Under the pieces are notes generated by a model, which did no database searches, had not been told where the DNA came from, and worked only from the letters and a program-made list of their open reading frames with translations. The position numbers and the translations under genes were made by a program. A stretch of 48,603 nucleotides of DNA from Azospirillum tabaci (GTDB lineage Bacteria > Pseudomonadota > Alphaproteobacteria > Azospirillales > Azospirillaceae). The stretch lies in NCBI RefSeq assembly GCF_014596085.1, contig NZ_JACCJY010000044.1:1-48603 (forward strand). The letters run 5' to 3'. Numbering within the stretch: position 1 is the first letter of the stretch; each line of letters starts with the position of its first letter. Of this stretch, positions 1 through 7,163 are shown piece after piece.

Positions 1-165
1 CCGGACTGGCGCTGGCTGCTGGGGCGGGACGACAGCCCCTGGTACCCCACCGCCCGCCTGTTCCGCCAGACGCGCGTCGGCGATTGGGCGGAGGTGGCCG
101 GACGGGTCGCCGATGCGCTGCGGGCCATGAGCCTCGCGTCGCCGCTTCCGACGTCGCCTTTTAGG
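1..165 (+). CDS. C-terminal end of a TPR / glycosyltransferase-like protein (partial, 5' end off window)
   Basis: The frame is open from base 1 to a TAG at 163-165 and encodes the last 54 residues of a larger protein. The segment around DWRWLLGRDDSPWYPTARLF, followed by RQTRVGDWAEVAGRVADAL, is the usual ending of tetratricopeptide-repeat proteins with a GT9/GT41-like C-terminal domain in Rhodospirillales. In these tails 'DSPWYPT..LFRQ' is a recurrent motif. The catalytic part and the start lie outside the window, so substrate and role cannot be judged. The last bases overlap the end of the convergent flgE gene by 5 bp. A position next to a flagellar hook gene would be compatible with flagellar protein or polysaccharide glycosylation, but that is only context. 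Confidence 0.7.
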
Positions 166-1531
166 ATTTCAGGGTGATCGTCGTCTGGGTCATCTCGTCG
201 GCGGTGGACACCAGCTTGGAGGCGGCGGAGTAGGTGCGCTGCGCCTGGATCAGCGTGGTGAACTGCTCCTCGATCTTGACGTTGGAGCCCTCGACGCTGG
301 CCGTGCTCAGCGACGCCCCAACGGTCTTCGGCGCGCTGGTGCCGGTCTCGTTGGTCAGGTTGCCGAAGGAGTTCAGGCGGATGGCGCCCGAATTGGCCGT
401 GGTCCGGAACATGGTTCCGGATACGCTTTCCAGATCGGTCGGGTTGACCACCGTCGCATCGGGGATGCGGTAGATGTAGCGCTGCTTTCCGCCCTGGAAG
501 TTCGCCGCGACGAAGCCGTCCGCGGTCAGTTCCGCCCCCTGATAGGTGCCGGCCCGGATGCCGTTGTTGCCCTGGACGACGCCCAGATCCATGTCCGCGA
601 TGCTGGTGATGGAATTGTTCATCTTCCCATAGGAACCGAGATCCAGCGTCGTCTGGGCGAAGTCGCCGCCGGGGTTCAGCGTCAGGGTCACCGGGGCACC
701 GTTGGGGCCGCCGGTCAGCGTTCCGTTGCGGGCGAAGTTCAGCGTGCCGAGCGATTGCCAAGTGGTCGGGTCGTTCACGTTGCCGTTGCCCACCGGGTTG
801 CCGTCGGCGCCGATGACGCCGGCGTTGAAGACCTGCCATGTGGACGTGCCGTCCTCCGCCTGTCCGGTCTTCACGAAGCGCAGGGACATCGCGCCGTCGG
901 CGCCGTTCCTGTCAACCATGTTCAGAACGACGCCGGTGGTGTTCGCCGTGGTGATCTGGCCCGTCACCGGGTCCTGGTCGCGCGGCAGGTTGAGATTCAG
1001 CGACGCCTGGGTCGAGGCTTCGCGGTAGTCCTGCAGCCCGCTCAGCGAGACCGGCGTCATGCTGCTCAGGCTGCCGAACGAGCCGGTGCTGCTGGCCGGG
1101 TCGAGCTTGAAGCCCATCAGCGCCTTGCCGGCGCCGTTCACCAGACGGCCTTCCTTGTCGGGAGAGAAGTCGCCCGACCGCGTCAGGAAGACCGTATCCT
1201 CGCTTGTCTCGGTGGTCGTCGCGGTCGTGCCGGCCTGGAGGTCCATGTCCTGGACGACGAAGAAGCCATTCCCGACGATGGCCGCGTTGGTGGTGACGCC
1301 GGTCTGGGTGACCGTGCCGCCGGTGTGGTCCAGCCGCTCGAAGGCGCGCACACCGTTGCCGGGGTCCTTGTTGCCGGTGCGGTCGCCCAGCACAAAGTCG
1401 GAGAATTGGGTTTCCGACGCCTTGAAGCCGGACGTGGAGGCGTTCGCGATGTTGTTCGAAATGGTGCCCAGGGCGCGGTTCTGCGCCGTCAGCCCGAGAA
1501 CGCCATTGTTGAAGATCGTGGTGATGCCCAT
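161..1531 (-). CDS. flgE: Flagellar hook protein FlgE
   Basis: This 456-residue protein has the two conserved ends of rod/hook axial proteins. The N-terminal helix contains NNIANASTSGFKASETQF (about residues 26-43). The C-terminal helix contains VKIEEQFTTLIQAQRTY and ends TTITLK. The middle (roughly 80-400) is the variable hook D1/D2 region with a typical VGNGFFVVQD segment near residue 87. It would polymerise outside the cell into the universal joint between rod and filament after export by the flagellar type III apparatus. The length fits FlgE better than FlgF or FlgG (about 250 residues). The ATG at 1531 is preceded by a sigma-54 promoter (1591-1605) with a predicted leader of about 48 nt. 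The gene lies downstream of, and is separated by a terminator from, the carbonic anhydrase gene, so it is probably a monocistronic late flagellar gene. Confidence 0.88.
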   Translation of the reverse strand: MGITTIFNNGVLGLTAQNRALGTISNNIANASTSGFKASETQFSDFVLGDRTGNKDPGNGVRAFERLDHTGGTVTQTGVTTNAAIVGNGFFVVQDMDLQAGTTATTTETSEDTVFLTRSGDFSPDKEGRLVNGAGKALMGFKLDPASSTGSFGSLSSMTPVSLSGLQDYREASTQASLNLNLPRDQDPVTGQITTANTTGVVLNMVDRNGADGAMSLRFVKTGQAEDGTSTWQVFNAGVIGADGNPVGNGNVNDPTTWQSLGTLNFARNGTLTGGPNGAPVTLTLNPGGDFAQTTLDLGSYGKMNNSITSIADMDLGVVQGNNGIRAGTYQGAELTADGFVAANFQGGKQRYIYRIPDATVVNPTDLESVSGTMFRTTANSGAIRLNSFGNLTNETGTSAPKTVGASLSTASVEGSNVKIEEQFTTLIQAQRTYSAASKLVSTADEMTQTTITLKS

Positions 1532-1590
1532 GGTCCGGCCGCCTCATTCCCGTCGACACGCGTCCGCCGGAACGCGCCGATCAGGCATTT

Positions 1591-1605
1591 GCAACCGTCG
1601 TGCCA
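1591..1605 (-). promoter_or_regulatory. Sigma-54 (RpoN) promoter of flgE
   Basis: Read on the minus strand the site is TGGCACGACGGTTGC. It matches the RpoN consensus TGGCAC-N5-TTGC exactly, with GG (1604-1603) and GC (1592-1591) separated by 10 bases. The predicted transcription start is near 1579, leaving a leader of about 48 nt before the flgE ATG. Hook genes of alphaproteobacteria are commonly RpoN-dependent and activated by an FlbD-type enhancer-binding protein. I could not identify an enhancer site with confidence. Confidence 0.85.
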
Positions 1606-1690
1606 GAAGACGGGACGCTGCCGAAACATCCTCTCCGGGGTGGACGAGGGATTTGTTCGGGCCGCGGACACAGGGGGTGGGCAGAAAATT

Positions 1691-1723
1691 CCCAGCGGAA
1701 ACGGCTCATCACCCTCCGCTGGG
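1691..1723 (-). terminator. Intrinsic terminator-like hairpin after the carbonic anhydrase gene
   Basis: A perfect 9-bp inverted repeat, CCCAGCGGA (1691-1699) and TCCGCTGGG (1715-1723), has a 15-nt loop. Read on the minus strand it is followed by AATTTTC. It lies 24 bp past the carbonic anhydrase stop codon and upstream of the flgE promoter, so it probably insulates flgE from read-through. The T-run is short, hence moderate confidence. Confidence 0.55.
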
Positions 1724-1746
1724 CAGCTTTCGCCCACCCTTTGGCC

Positions 1747-2439
1747 TCAATCAACCGGCTCGAACATCTTGGTCTGGGAGTTGATGGCCCACAGGTCGCC
1801 GCTGTCCAGGTCGAACCACCAGCCGTGCAGCTCCAGCGTACCCGCTTCCACCCGTTCGCGGACGAACGGGAAGGTCATCAGATTGTCCACCGACGTGCGG
1901 ACGGCGGCGCGCTCGATCACGTCGGGCTTCTGCTGAAGCCGCTCGAACTCGGCCTTGCGCCGCTCGTCGTCGGTGTCCCCCTGTGCGGGCGGGATGTAGG
2001 GATCGAGCGCCGCGCTGGCGATGGACACCCAGGGCGACACGAAGTCGTTCTGGTCCGGCTCCCCCTTGCGCAGGCGGATCAGCCCCTGGATGCCGCCGCA
2101 CAGGGCGTGGCCCAGCACGATGACGTGGCTGACCTGAAGCACCCGCACCGCGTACTCGATGGCCGCCGAGGTGCCGTGGTAGCTGCCGTCCGGCTGGTAG
2201 GGCGGGACGAGATTGGCGACGTTGCGGACGACGAACATCTCGCCCGGTTCGGCCTCGGTCAGCAGCGCCGGATCGACGCGGCTGTCGGAGCAGCCGATCA
2301 TCAGGATCTTCGGCTTCTGCCCCTCTTCGACAAGCTGGCGCATGCTGTCGGGCCGGCGCTCGTAGTAACGGGCGCGGAAACCTTTCATCCCGGCGAGAAG
2401 CTGACGAATCGGAACGTCCTGGTCGCGGGTGTGTGGCAT
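1747..2439 (-). CDS. Beta-class carbonic anhydrase
   Basis: This 230-residue cytosolic zinc enzyme interconverts CO2 and bicarbonate. All beta-class signature residues are present: Cys50-Asp52-Arg54 in GCSDSRVD, and His111/Cys114 in GHALCGGI. That gives the Cys2His zinc site plus the Asp/Arg catalytic dyad. The length is typical of the family. The ATG at 2439 is the natural start because it opens MPHTRDQDVPIRQLLAGM, the usual beta-CA N-terminus leading into the RYYE helix. The gene stands alone, with 57 bp to the ubiX stop upstream and a hairpin terminator downstream. Bicarbonate supply for carboxylases and pH homeostasis are the usual roles, and nothing nearby makes the role more specific. 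Confidence 0.95.
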   Translation of the reverse strand: MPHTRDQDVPIRQLLAGMKGFRARYYERRPDSMRQLVEEGQKPKILMIGCSDSRVDPALLTEAEPGEMFVVRNVANLVPPYQPDGSYHGTSAAIEYAVRVLQVSHVIVLGHALCGGIQGLIRLRKGEPDQNDFVSPWVSIASAALDPYIPPAQGDTDDERRKAEFERLQQKPDVIERAAVRTSVDNLMTFPFVRERVEAGTLELHGWWFDLDSGDLWAINSQTKMFEPVD

Positions 2440-2496
2440 CGTTCTGATACCCCTCTACGGTCGGGATTTAGCGGATGCGGTATAGCCCAGGCCGGG

Positions 2497-3090
2497 TCAT
2501 GTTTCCAGAACCTCCGCAGGCGCCGGCTCGCCCCAGCGGCGGACGATGCCCGCGTCCAGCCCGAACAGGTCGAGCGCCCGCCCCACGGCGTGGTCCACCA
2601 GATCGTCGATGGTCTGCGGGCGGCTGTAGAAGGCGGGGACCGGCGGGGCGATCACCGCGCCCATCTCGGCCAGCTGGGTCATGGTGCGCAGATGCCCGAG
2701 ATGCAGCGGCGTCTCGCGCACCATCAGCACCAGCGGGCGCCGCTCCTTCAGCGTGACGTCGGCGGCGCGGGTCAGCAGGGTGGAGGTCACGCCCGTGGCG
2801 ATCTCGCTCATCGTGCGGACGGAGCAGGGGGCGACGATCATCCCCATGGCGCGGAAGCTGCCGCTGGCGATGGCCGCGCCGATGTCGGCGGCGGCGTAGG
2901 ACACGCCGGCCAGAGCGCGCAGCTCCGACACCTTCATGTCCGTCTCATGGGCCAGGGTGACCTCGGCGGATCGGCTGACGACGAGGTGCGATTCGACGCC
3001 GATCCGGCGCAGCACGGACAGCAGCCGGATGCCCAGGATCACGCCCGAGGCTCCGCTGATTCCGACGACAAGACGGGAGGGTGCAGTCAT
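2497..3090 (-). CDS. ubiX: UbiX-family flavin prenyltransferase
   Basis: This 197-residue protein opens with the flavoprotein motif VVGISGASG (residues 8-16). It contains the PCSVRTMSEIATG and ERRPLVLMVRETPLH segments typical of UbiX/Pad1, and AVIAPPVPAFYSRPQTIDDL near the C-terminus. UbiX joins dimethylallyl phosphate to FMN to make the prenylated flavin cofactor used by UbiD-type decarboxylases, for example in ubiquinone synthesis. The ATG at 3090 is chosen because the family starts a few residues before VVGISGASG. A longer frame upstream is GC-rich read-through with no family similarity. No ubiD gene is visible in the window, so the partner decarboxylase must lie elsewhere. Confidence 0.92.
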   Translation of the reverse strand: MTAPSRLVVGISGASGVILGIRLLSVLRRIGVESHLVVSRSAEVTLAHETDMKVSELRALAGVSYAAADIGAAIASGSFRAMGMIVAPCSVRTMSEIATGVTSTLLTRAADVTLKERRPLVLMVRETPLHLGHLRTMTQLAEMGAVIAPPVPAFYSRPQTIDDLVDHAVGRALDLFGLDAGIVRRWGEPAPAEVLET

Positions 3091-3190
3091 GCCGAAGAAG
3101 TAGCGCGCGGGCCGGGTGTCGTCCAGAGCGCGGTCTTCACGGACCGGAAACCGGGGGCGGAGGGACGGGCCGCCCCCGGGCCGCAAAAGC

Positions 3191-3221
3191 AAAAAGCCCC
3201 TCTCCCGCGGGGGAGAGGGGC
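3191..3221 (-). terminator. Intrinsic terminator of trcR (minus strand)
   Basis: A perfect 11-bp stem, GCCCCTCTCCC (3196-3206) and GGGAGAGGGGC (3211-3221), has a 4-nt loop. On the minus strand it is followed directly by TTTTT (3195-3191) and another T run. It sits 14 bp past the trcR stop. The CCCTCTCCC core is shared with the REP-like elements elsewhere in the window. Confidence 0.85.
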
Positions 3222-3234
3222 CGGGAAAGCGGCG

Positions 3235-3852
3235 TCAGCGCGCCTCTTCCTGCTCCGAATAGGGCGACTCGTCGCCGTAGCCGTCTTCGCCGTCCTGGGC
3301 CTCGCGCTCCTCCTGCGACAGAGGGACGCCGCCGCGGCGGACGGCCAGTGCCAGGGCTTCCTCCAGCTCGCGCTGGGTGCACAGGCCGAGCAGCACCGGG
3401 TTGCGCGGCTTGATGTTCGGGGCATTCCAGTGCGTGCGGTCGCGCACCGCCGCGATGGTCGGCTTGGTCGTGCCGATCAGGCGGCACAGCTGGGCGTCCG
3501 ACAGCTCCGGATGGTGCTTCAGCAGCCAGGCGATGGCGTCCGGCTTGTCGCCGCGCTTGGTGATCGGGGTGTAGCGCGGCCCCTTGGACCGGGCCGCCGG
3601 CAGCGGCAGGTCGGGGACCAGCAGCTTCAGGCGCAGATCCTGATTGCGCTCGCAGCGTTCGATCTCGCCCTTGGTCAACTGACCGTTGGCCACCGGGTCC
3701 AGCCCGACCATGCCGACCGCCACCTCGCCATCGGCGATGGCCTGGACCTCCAGGGAATGCAGGCCGCAGAAGGCGGCGATCTGCTCGAAGGTCAAGGATG
3801 TGTTCTCGACCAGCCAGACGGCCGTCGCTTTCGGCATCAAGGGCAGTGCCAT
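3235..3852 (-). CDS. trcR: DUF1013 / TrcR-type cell cycle transcriptional regulator
   Basis: This 205-residue protein has the DUF1013 signature. The N-terminus MALPLMPKATAVWLVENT is followed by the helix-turn-helix-like TFEQIAAFCGLHSLEVQAI. Later come PITKRGDKPDAIAWLLK, a second HTH-like LSDAQLCRLIGTTKPTI, and HWNAPNIKPRNPVLLGLCTQ. It ends in an acidic tail. The family is alphaproteobacterial and is annotated as the cell-cycle regulator TrcR. Its detailed regulon is not readable from sequence. The ATG at 3852 is supported by AGGAGGG six to nine bases upstream and by the conserved N-terminus. Longer upstream frames are not conserved-looking. The gene is single, with its own terminator downstream and a non-coding region upstream. 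Confidence 0.85.
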   Translation of the reverse strand: MALPLMPKATAVWLVENTSLTFEQIAAFCGLHSLEVQAIADGEVAVGMVGLDPVANGQLTKGEIERCERNQDLRLKLLVPDLPLPAARSKGPRYTPITKRGDKPDAIAWLLKHHPELSDAQLCRLIGTTKPTIAAVRDRTHWNAPNIKPRNPVLLGLCTQRELEEALALAVRRGGVPLSQEEREAQDGEDGYGDESPYSEQEEAR

Positions 3853-4172
3853 CGTCCCTCCTGACAACTCCAACCCGACCGCACCCGCTGGCGGGTGGCG
3901 CGATCGGCCATACTTTAACCGGATGGTCCCGAGCTTCGCCCTCCATATAGGGCCGGAACCGGTCGATGTAAGCGTGCTCGGGCAGGCGGCCGGGAAAACC
4001 CGGACACCGATCCCTCTGCTAACCGTCTTGGCGCGCTTTAGCAAGCCCACCCCGCGGTCCGCAAACAAGAATGAAGCGAAAAAAATGCTTGAAAGGGAAT
4101 TCCCGGCTGTGAAGCAGCGGAATTCCCTTCGCAATCCAACGGTGCGCGGTGGCGGTCGGCCACCCCGCGGGT
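3853..4172. other. Non-coding region between the quinone oxidoreductase and trcR, with a terminator-like hairpin
   Basis: This 320-bp stretch should hold the trcR promoter (minus strand) and the 3' end of the quinone oxidoreductase transcript. An 11-bp perfect inverted repeat, AAGGGAATTCC (4093-4103) and GGAATTCCCTT (4119-4129), with a 15-nt loop is followed on the minus strand by TCAAGCATTTTTTTCG. It is a plausible intrinsic terminator with a slightly distant T run. I see no convincing promoter boxes or small gene. The 4020-4090 part is noticeably richer in A/T than its surroundings. Confidence 0.5.
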
Positions 4173-5177
4173 TCACCCCACCGTCATGACGATTTTGCCG
4201 ATGTGCGCGCTGGATTCCATCAGGGCGTGCGCTTCGGCCGCCTGCTCCAGCGTGAAAACCTTGTGGATCACCGGCTTGACCGTACCGCCTTCCAGAAGCG
4301 GCCAGACCTTCTCACGCAGGGCGGCGGCGATGCGGCCTTTCTCCTCGACCGAGCGGGCGCGCAGCGTGGAGCCGGTGAGGGTCAGGCGCTTGGTCATCAC
4401 CGGGAACATGTTGATGGAGACCTTTGGCCCCTGGAGGAAGGCGATGGAAACGTGCCGCCCGTCCGGGGCCATGATGCCGATGTCGCGGGCGATGTAGTCG
4501 CCGCCGACCATGTCCAGCACCACGTCGACGCCGCGCCCGCCGGTCTCCTTCTGGATGACGGCGGCGAAGTCCTCGGTCTTGTAGTCGATGGCGCGGTCGG
4601 CGCCCAGCTCCTCGCAGGCGCGGCACTTCTCGGCGCTGCCGGCGGTGGTGAAGACTCGTGAGCCGAAGGCCTTGGCGAGCTGGATGGCCGTGGTGCCGAT
4701 GCCGCTGGAGCCGCCATGGACCAGCAGGGTTTCGCCGGGTTTCAGCGCGCCGCGCTCGAACACGTTGGTCCAGACGGTGAAGAAGGTCTCAGGGACCGCA
4801 GCGGCCTCGACCATGCCGTAGCCCTTGGGCACGGGCAGGAGCTGCGGGGCCGGGACCACGCAATACTGGGCATAGCCGCCGCCGGCGACCAGGGCGCAGA
4901 CCGCGTCGTCGGCGGCCCACTCCGTGACGCCCTCGCCGATGGCGACGACGCGCCCGGCGATCTCCAGGCCGGGCAGGTCGGAGGCGCCCGGCGGCGGGTC
5001 GTAGCGGCCCTGGCGCTGCAGCATGTCCGGACGGTTGACGCCCGCCGCCTCCACCGCCACCAGCACCTCGCCGGGACCGGGCACGGGGGCGGGGCGCTGC
5101 ACGGTGCGCAGGACCTCCGGGCCGCCGGGTTGCGAAATCTCCACGCAGGTCATGCTGTCCGGCAGGGCGATGCCCAT
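4173..5177 (-). CDS. NAD(P)H-quinone oxidoreductase, zinc-independent MDR family (PIG3/QOR-like)
   Basis: This 334-residue medium-chain dehydrogenase/reductase has an N-terminal GroES-like domain with AVEAAGVNRPDMLQRQG, a sequence typical of quinone oxidoreductases. A Rossmann domain follows, carrying VHGGSSGIGTTAIQLAKAFG near residue 153. The zinc-binding Cys/His set of alcohol dehydrogenases is absent, as expected for the QOR/PIG3 branch. It would reduce quinones or enones with NADPH in the cytosol. The ATG at 5177 has GGGGAAG upstream. A second ATG eight codons in (MTCVEISQPGG) is a possible alternative that aligns better with shorter homologues. It has no operon partner, and a hairpin downstream could terminate it. 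Confidence 0.9.
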   Translation of the reverse strand: MGIALPDSMTCVEISQPGGPEVLRTVQRPAPVPGPGEVLVAVEAAGVNRPDMLQRQGRYDPPPGASDLPGLEIAGRVVAIGEGVTEWAADDAVCALVAGGGYAQYCVVPAPQLLPVPKGYGMVEAAAVPETFFTVWTNVFERGALKPGETLLVHGGSSGIGTTAIQLAKAFGSRVFTTAGSAEKCRACEELGADRAIDYKTEDFAAVIQKETGGRGVDVVLDMVGGDYIARDIGIMAPDGRHVSIAFLQGPKVSINMFPVMTKRLTLTGSTLRARSVEEKGRIAAALREKVWPLLEGGTVKPVIHKVFTLEQAAEAHALMESSAHIGKIVMTVG

Positions 5178-5388
5178 GGTGTCTTCCCCATTCCTCGTTG
5201 ACGCGGCGTCCGCCGATCCGGCGCCGATCCGGTCGTCTCCAATCCAGGCGGCCGGGCCGTTTGTGTCCGCAGGCGTCCAAAGTTAGAATTCCGCACCGGC
5301 GCTGACAAGCACGCCCCGCCGGCCTTTCCGACGGGCGGGAAGCGGACGGCGCGGGGCAGGGATGCGCGGATGCGGGAGGAGAAGCCCT

Positions 5389-5577
5389 ATGGACATCGAC
5401 GATCTGGAGCCACGCAAGGCCAAGCCGGCGCTGAAGGATCTGACCGCGCTGGGCGTGGCCGAGCTGAATGACTACATCGCCGGGCTGGAGGCCGAGATCG
5501 CCCGCGCCCGCGCGGCCATCGCCGCCAAGGAGGCGCAGAAGAACGCCGCCGAAGCCTTCTTCAAAAAGCCGTCCTGA
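5389..5577 (+). CDS. DUF1192 domain-containing small protein
   Basis: This 62-residue acidic/basic helical protein carries the core KPALKDLTALGVAELNDYIA, then GLEAEIARARAAIAAKEAQK. That is the short coiled-coil DUF1192 family found across alphaproteobacteria. No function is established for the family that I can name. The start at 5389 is preferred because GGGAGGAG lies just upstream and the family opens with a few acidic residues. An in-frame ATG at 5362 would only add an Arg-rich stub. The gene is divergent from the quinone oxidoreductase and converges on the DUF2189 gene across a pair of REP-like hairpins, which probably end both transcripts. Confidence 0.82.
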   Translation: MDIDDLEPRKAKPALKDLTALGVAELNDYIAGLEAEIARARAAIAAKEAQKNAAEAFFKKPS

Positions 5578-5595
5578 GGAGGGGGAATGATGATT

Positions 5596-5736
5596 TTCCC
5601 TCTCCCGCCCCGGGAGAGGGAAGGGGCCCGCGCACCGCGCGGGAAGGGTGAGGGTGCCGGCAACGGGCTGTCATATGATCCTGGCCTTACCCTCACCCGG
5701 CCCTTCGGGCCACCCTCTCCCGGGACGGGAGAGGGG
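5596..5736. repeat. Inverted pair of REP-like (BIME-type) palindromic elements
   Basis: Two copies of the same element face each other between convergent genes. The left copy has stem CCCTCTCCCG/CGGGAGAGGG within 5596-5622, a second stem CCCGCGC/GCGCGGG (5627-5643), and box GGGTGAGGG (5646-5654). The right copy has box CCCTCACCC (5690-5698), stem GGCCC/GGGCC (5699-5711), and stem CCCTCTCCCG/CGGGAGAGGG (5713-5735). The conserved outer stem and box with a variable inner stem is the layout of mobile REP/BIME sequences. Single relatives occur at 22988-23010 and possibly 45057-45082. It can also act as a bidirectional terminator. Confidence 0.85.
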
Positions 5737-5753
5737 TTTAAGGCCATGAAATC

Positions 5754-6593
5754 TCAATCCGCGCCGACCAGATCGCGGTAGCAGTGCCAGGAGGCGTGGC
5801 CGATCAGCGGCAGCGCCAGCGCCAGGCCGAGGAAACCGGTGACCATCCCTGCCGCCGTGAACAGAACGATCAGGAAGGCCCAGCCGGCCATGGTGCGAAG
5901 ATTCTCGCGCAGCACGGCGACGCTGGTCGCCATGGCGGTGAAGCTGTCGGTCTCGCGGTCCAGCAGCATCGGGATCGACACCACGCTGATGGCGAAGACC
6001 GCCGTGGCGATGACGCCGCCGACGATGGTGCCGGTCAGCAGGAACGGGATCGTCTGCGCCGAGAAGAAGATGCGGTCGACGAGCTGGTCGAAGGCCGGCG
6101 GCTCGGTCGCGAAGAACAGCGCGAACAACAGGAAGGCGATGCGGATCCAGGCCAGCATCGCCAGCATCAGCGCCAGCCCGATCCCGGCGATCTGCACGCC
6201 GTTGCGGCGGTAGGCACCGGCGACCTTCATCAGGGTCGGCGTTTCCCCACGCTCCAGCAGGCGGCTGGTCTCGTAAAGCCCGACGGCGAACACCGGCCCC
6301 AGCAGCATGAAGCCGGCCGCCATCGGCAGAACCAGATACTGCATGTCCTGCATCGACAGCACCGCCACCAGCGCGAGGCTGGACAGGACCGCCAGCAGGC
6401 CGTAGGCGGCGCTGATCATGGGGCTGGCGCACATGTCGCGCCAAGCGGCGCTCAGCCATACCCAGGGGCGGTCGACGTCGACTCTGCGGATTCGCGGAAG
6501 ATAGGGTGCCGGCTTGTGGAATTCGGAGGGTTCCTTGCGCCGGACCGGCCGATGGAATTGGGACGCACCGCGGTGAGACGACATGTCGACCAT
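5754..6593 (-). CDS. DUF2189 family integral membrane protein
   Basis: This 279-residue protein has a short cytosolic N-terminus containing LPRIRRVDVDRPWVWLSAAW. Roughly six hydrophobic segments follow, for example YGLLAVLSSLALVAVLSM, LGPVFAVGLYETSRLLERGE and FLIVLFTAAGMVTGFLGLAL. The layout and the GPVFAVGLYE..R.LE motif match DUF2189, a membrane family often found near cytochrome oxidase genes, though none is present here. Function is unknown. The ATG at 6593 is chosen because AGGGGAGG sits nine bases upstream. A frame extending to 6707 has no ribosome binding site and an atypical Ser/Arg-rich start. The upstream 144 bp is AT-rich and probably promoter-bearing. Confidence 0.8.
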   Translation of the reverse strand: MVDMSSHRGASQFHRPVRRKEPSEFHKPAPYLPRIRRVDVDRPWVWLSAAWRDMCASPMISAAYGLLAVLSSLALVAVLSMQDMQYLVLPMAAGFMLLGPVFAVGLYETSRLLERGETPTLMKVAGAYRRNGVQIAGIGLALMLAMLAWIRIAFLLFALFFATEPPAFDQLVDRIFFSAQTIPFLLTGTIVGGVIATAVFAISVVSIPMLLDRETDSFTAMATSVAVLRENLRTMAGWAFLIVLFTAAGMVTGFLGLALALPLIGHASWHCYRDLVGAD

Positions 6594-6737
6594 GATGATG
6601 GTCCTCCCCTTTGCCCATTGCGCCTCTCGTGAGGGGAACTGTAGCAAAGCGGTCCGCAGCGATCCAGATTGTCTTATGGACGAATTGTTAGAGTACCGAA
6701 TTGTCACAAAAGCGATACCAAAGCACGGGCTTGGCCG

Positions 6738-6959
6738 TCACTCGTCAACCGTGTTGCCATCAACCTTCCGGCCATCAACCGCCTTGCCCTCGACCCTCTT
6801 CCCGTCGAGATCCGCCCTGCGGCGCTCGGCCTCCTGGCGGTCGCGCAGCTTCTCGGCCTTGGTGCGGCCGAAGCGGACCCGGTTCTCGTCGGCGGTTTTT
6901 TCGCGCTCTTCCTTCTGGCGCATCTTCCGGAAGCGGTTCAGGTTCACGACATCGGCCAT
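6738..6959 (-). CDS. DUF4169 family small basic protein
   Basis: This 73-residue, highly charged protein begins MADVVNLNRFRKMRQKEERE and continues ENRVRFGRTKAEKLRDRQE, the DUF4169 signature found in alphaproteobacteria. After the conserved core the last 22 residues form a degenerate repeat built on D/E-G-K/R-x-V (DGKRVEGKAVDGRKVDGN), encoded by imperfect direct repeats in the DNA. No function is known. It is likely a soluble, largely helical or disordered protein. Longer frames reading into it from upstream lack any family similarity. It is divergent from the AsmA-like gene. Confidence 0.75.
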   Translation of the reverse strand: MADVVNLNRFRKMRQKEEREKTADENRVRFGRTKAEKLRDRQEAERRRADLDGKRVEGKAVDGRKVDGNTVDE

Positions 6960-7163
6960 GGGCGCATCTCCGGAGGGCGGGGCATTTCGTCCTTTGATCA
7001 ACTCGGCCGTTGGAATGCCCAAATTGCTTGTTCTCTTTCGGGACGATAGTTTAGCGAAACCCCGTGCCACCCGGAAGACCGGAGCGGGCGCCAGCGGTTC
7101 TCGCGGCTTGTGGCGGAAACACGGCGACTCAACAGCCGAACGGTGGGGAAGGCGGGTCAACCG

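Noticed and set aside
1600..3864. A 754-codon plus-strand frame across carbonic anhydrase, ubiX and trcR
   Set aside because: It spans three well-supported genes on the other strand, including two terminators, and shows no domain.
7110..7163. Upstream GTG start for the AsmA-like protein
   Set aside because: It would place 18 polar residues before the membrane anchor, and the family starts at the anchor. I kept it only as an alternative.
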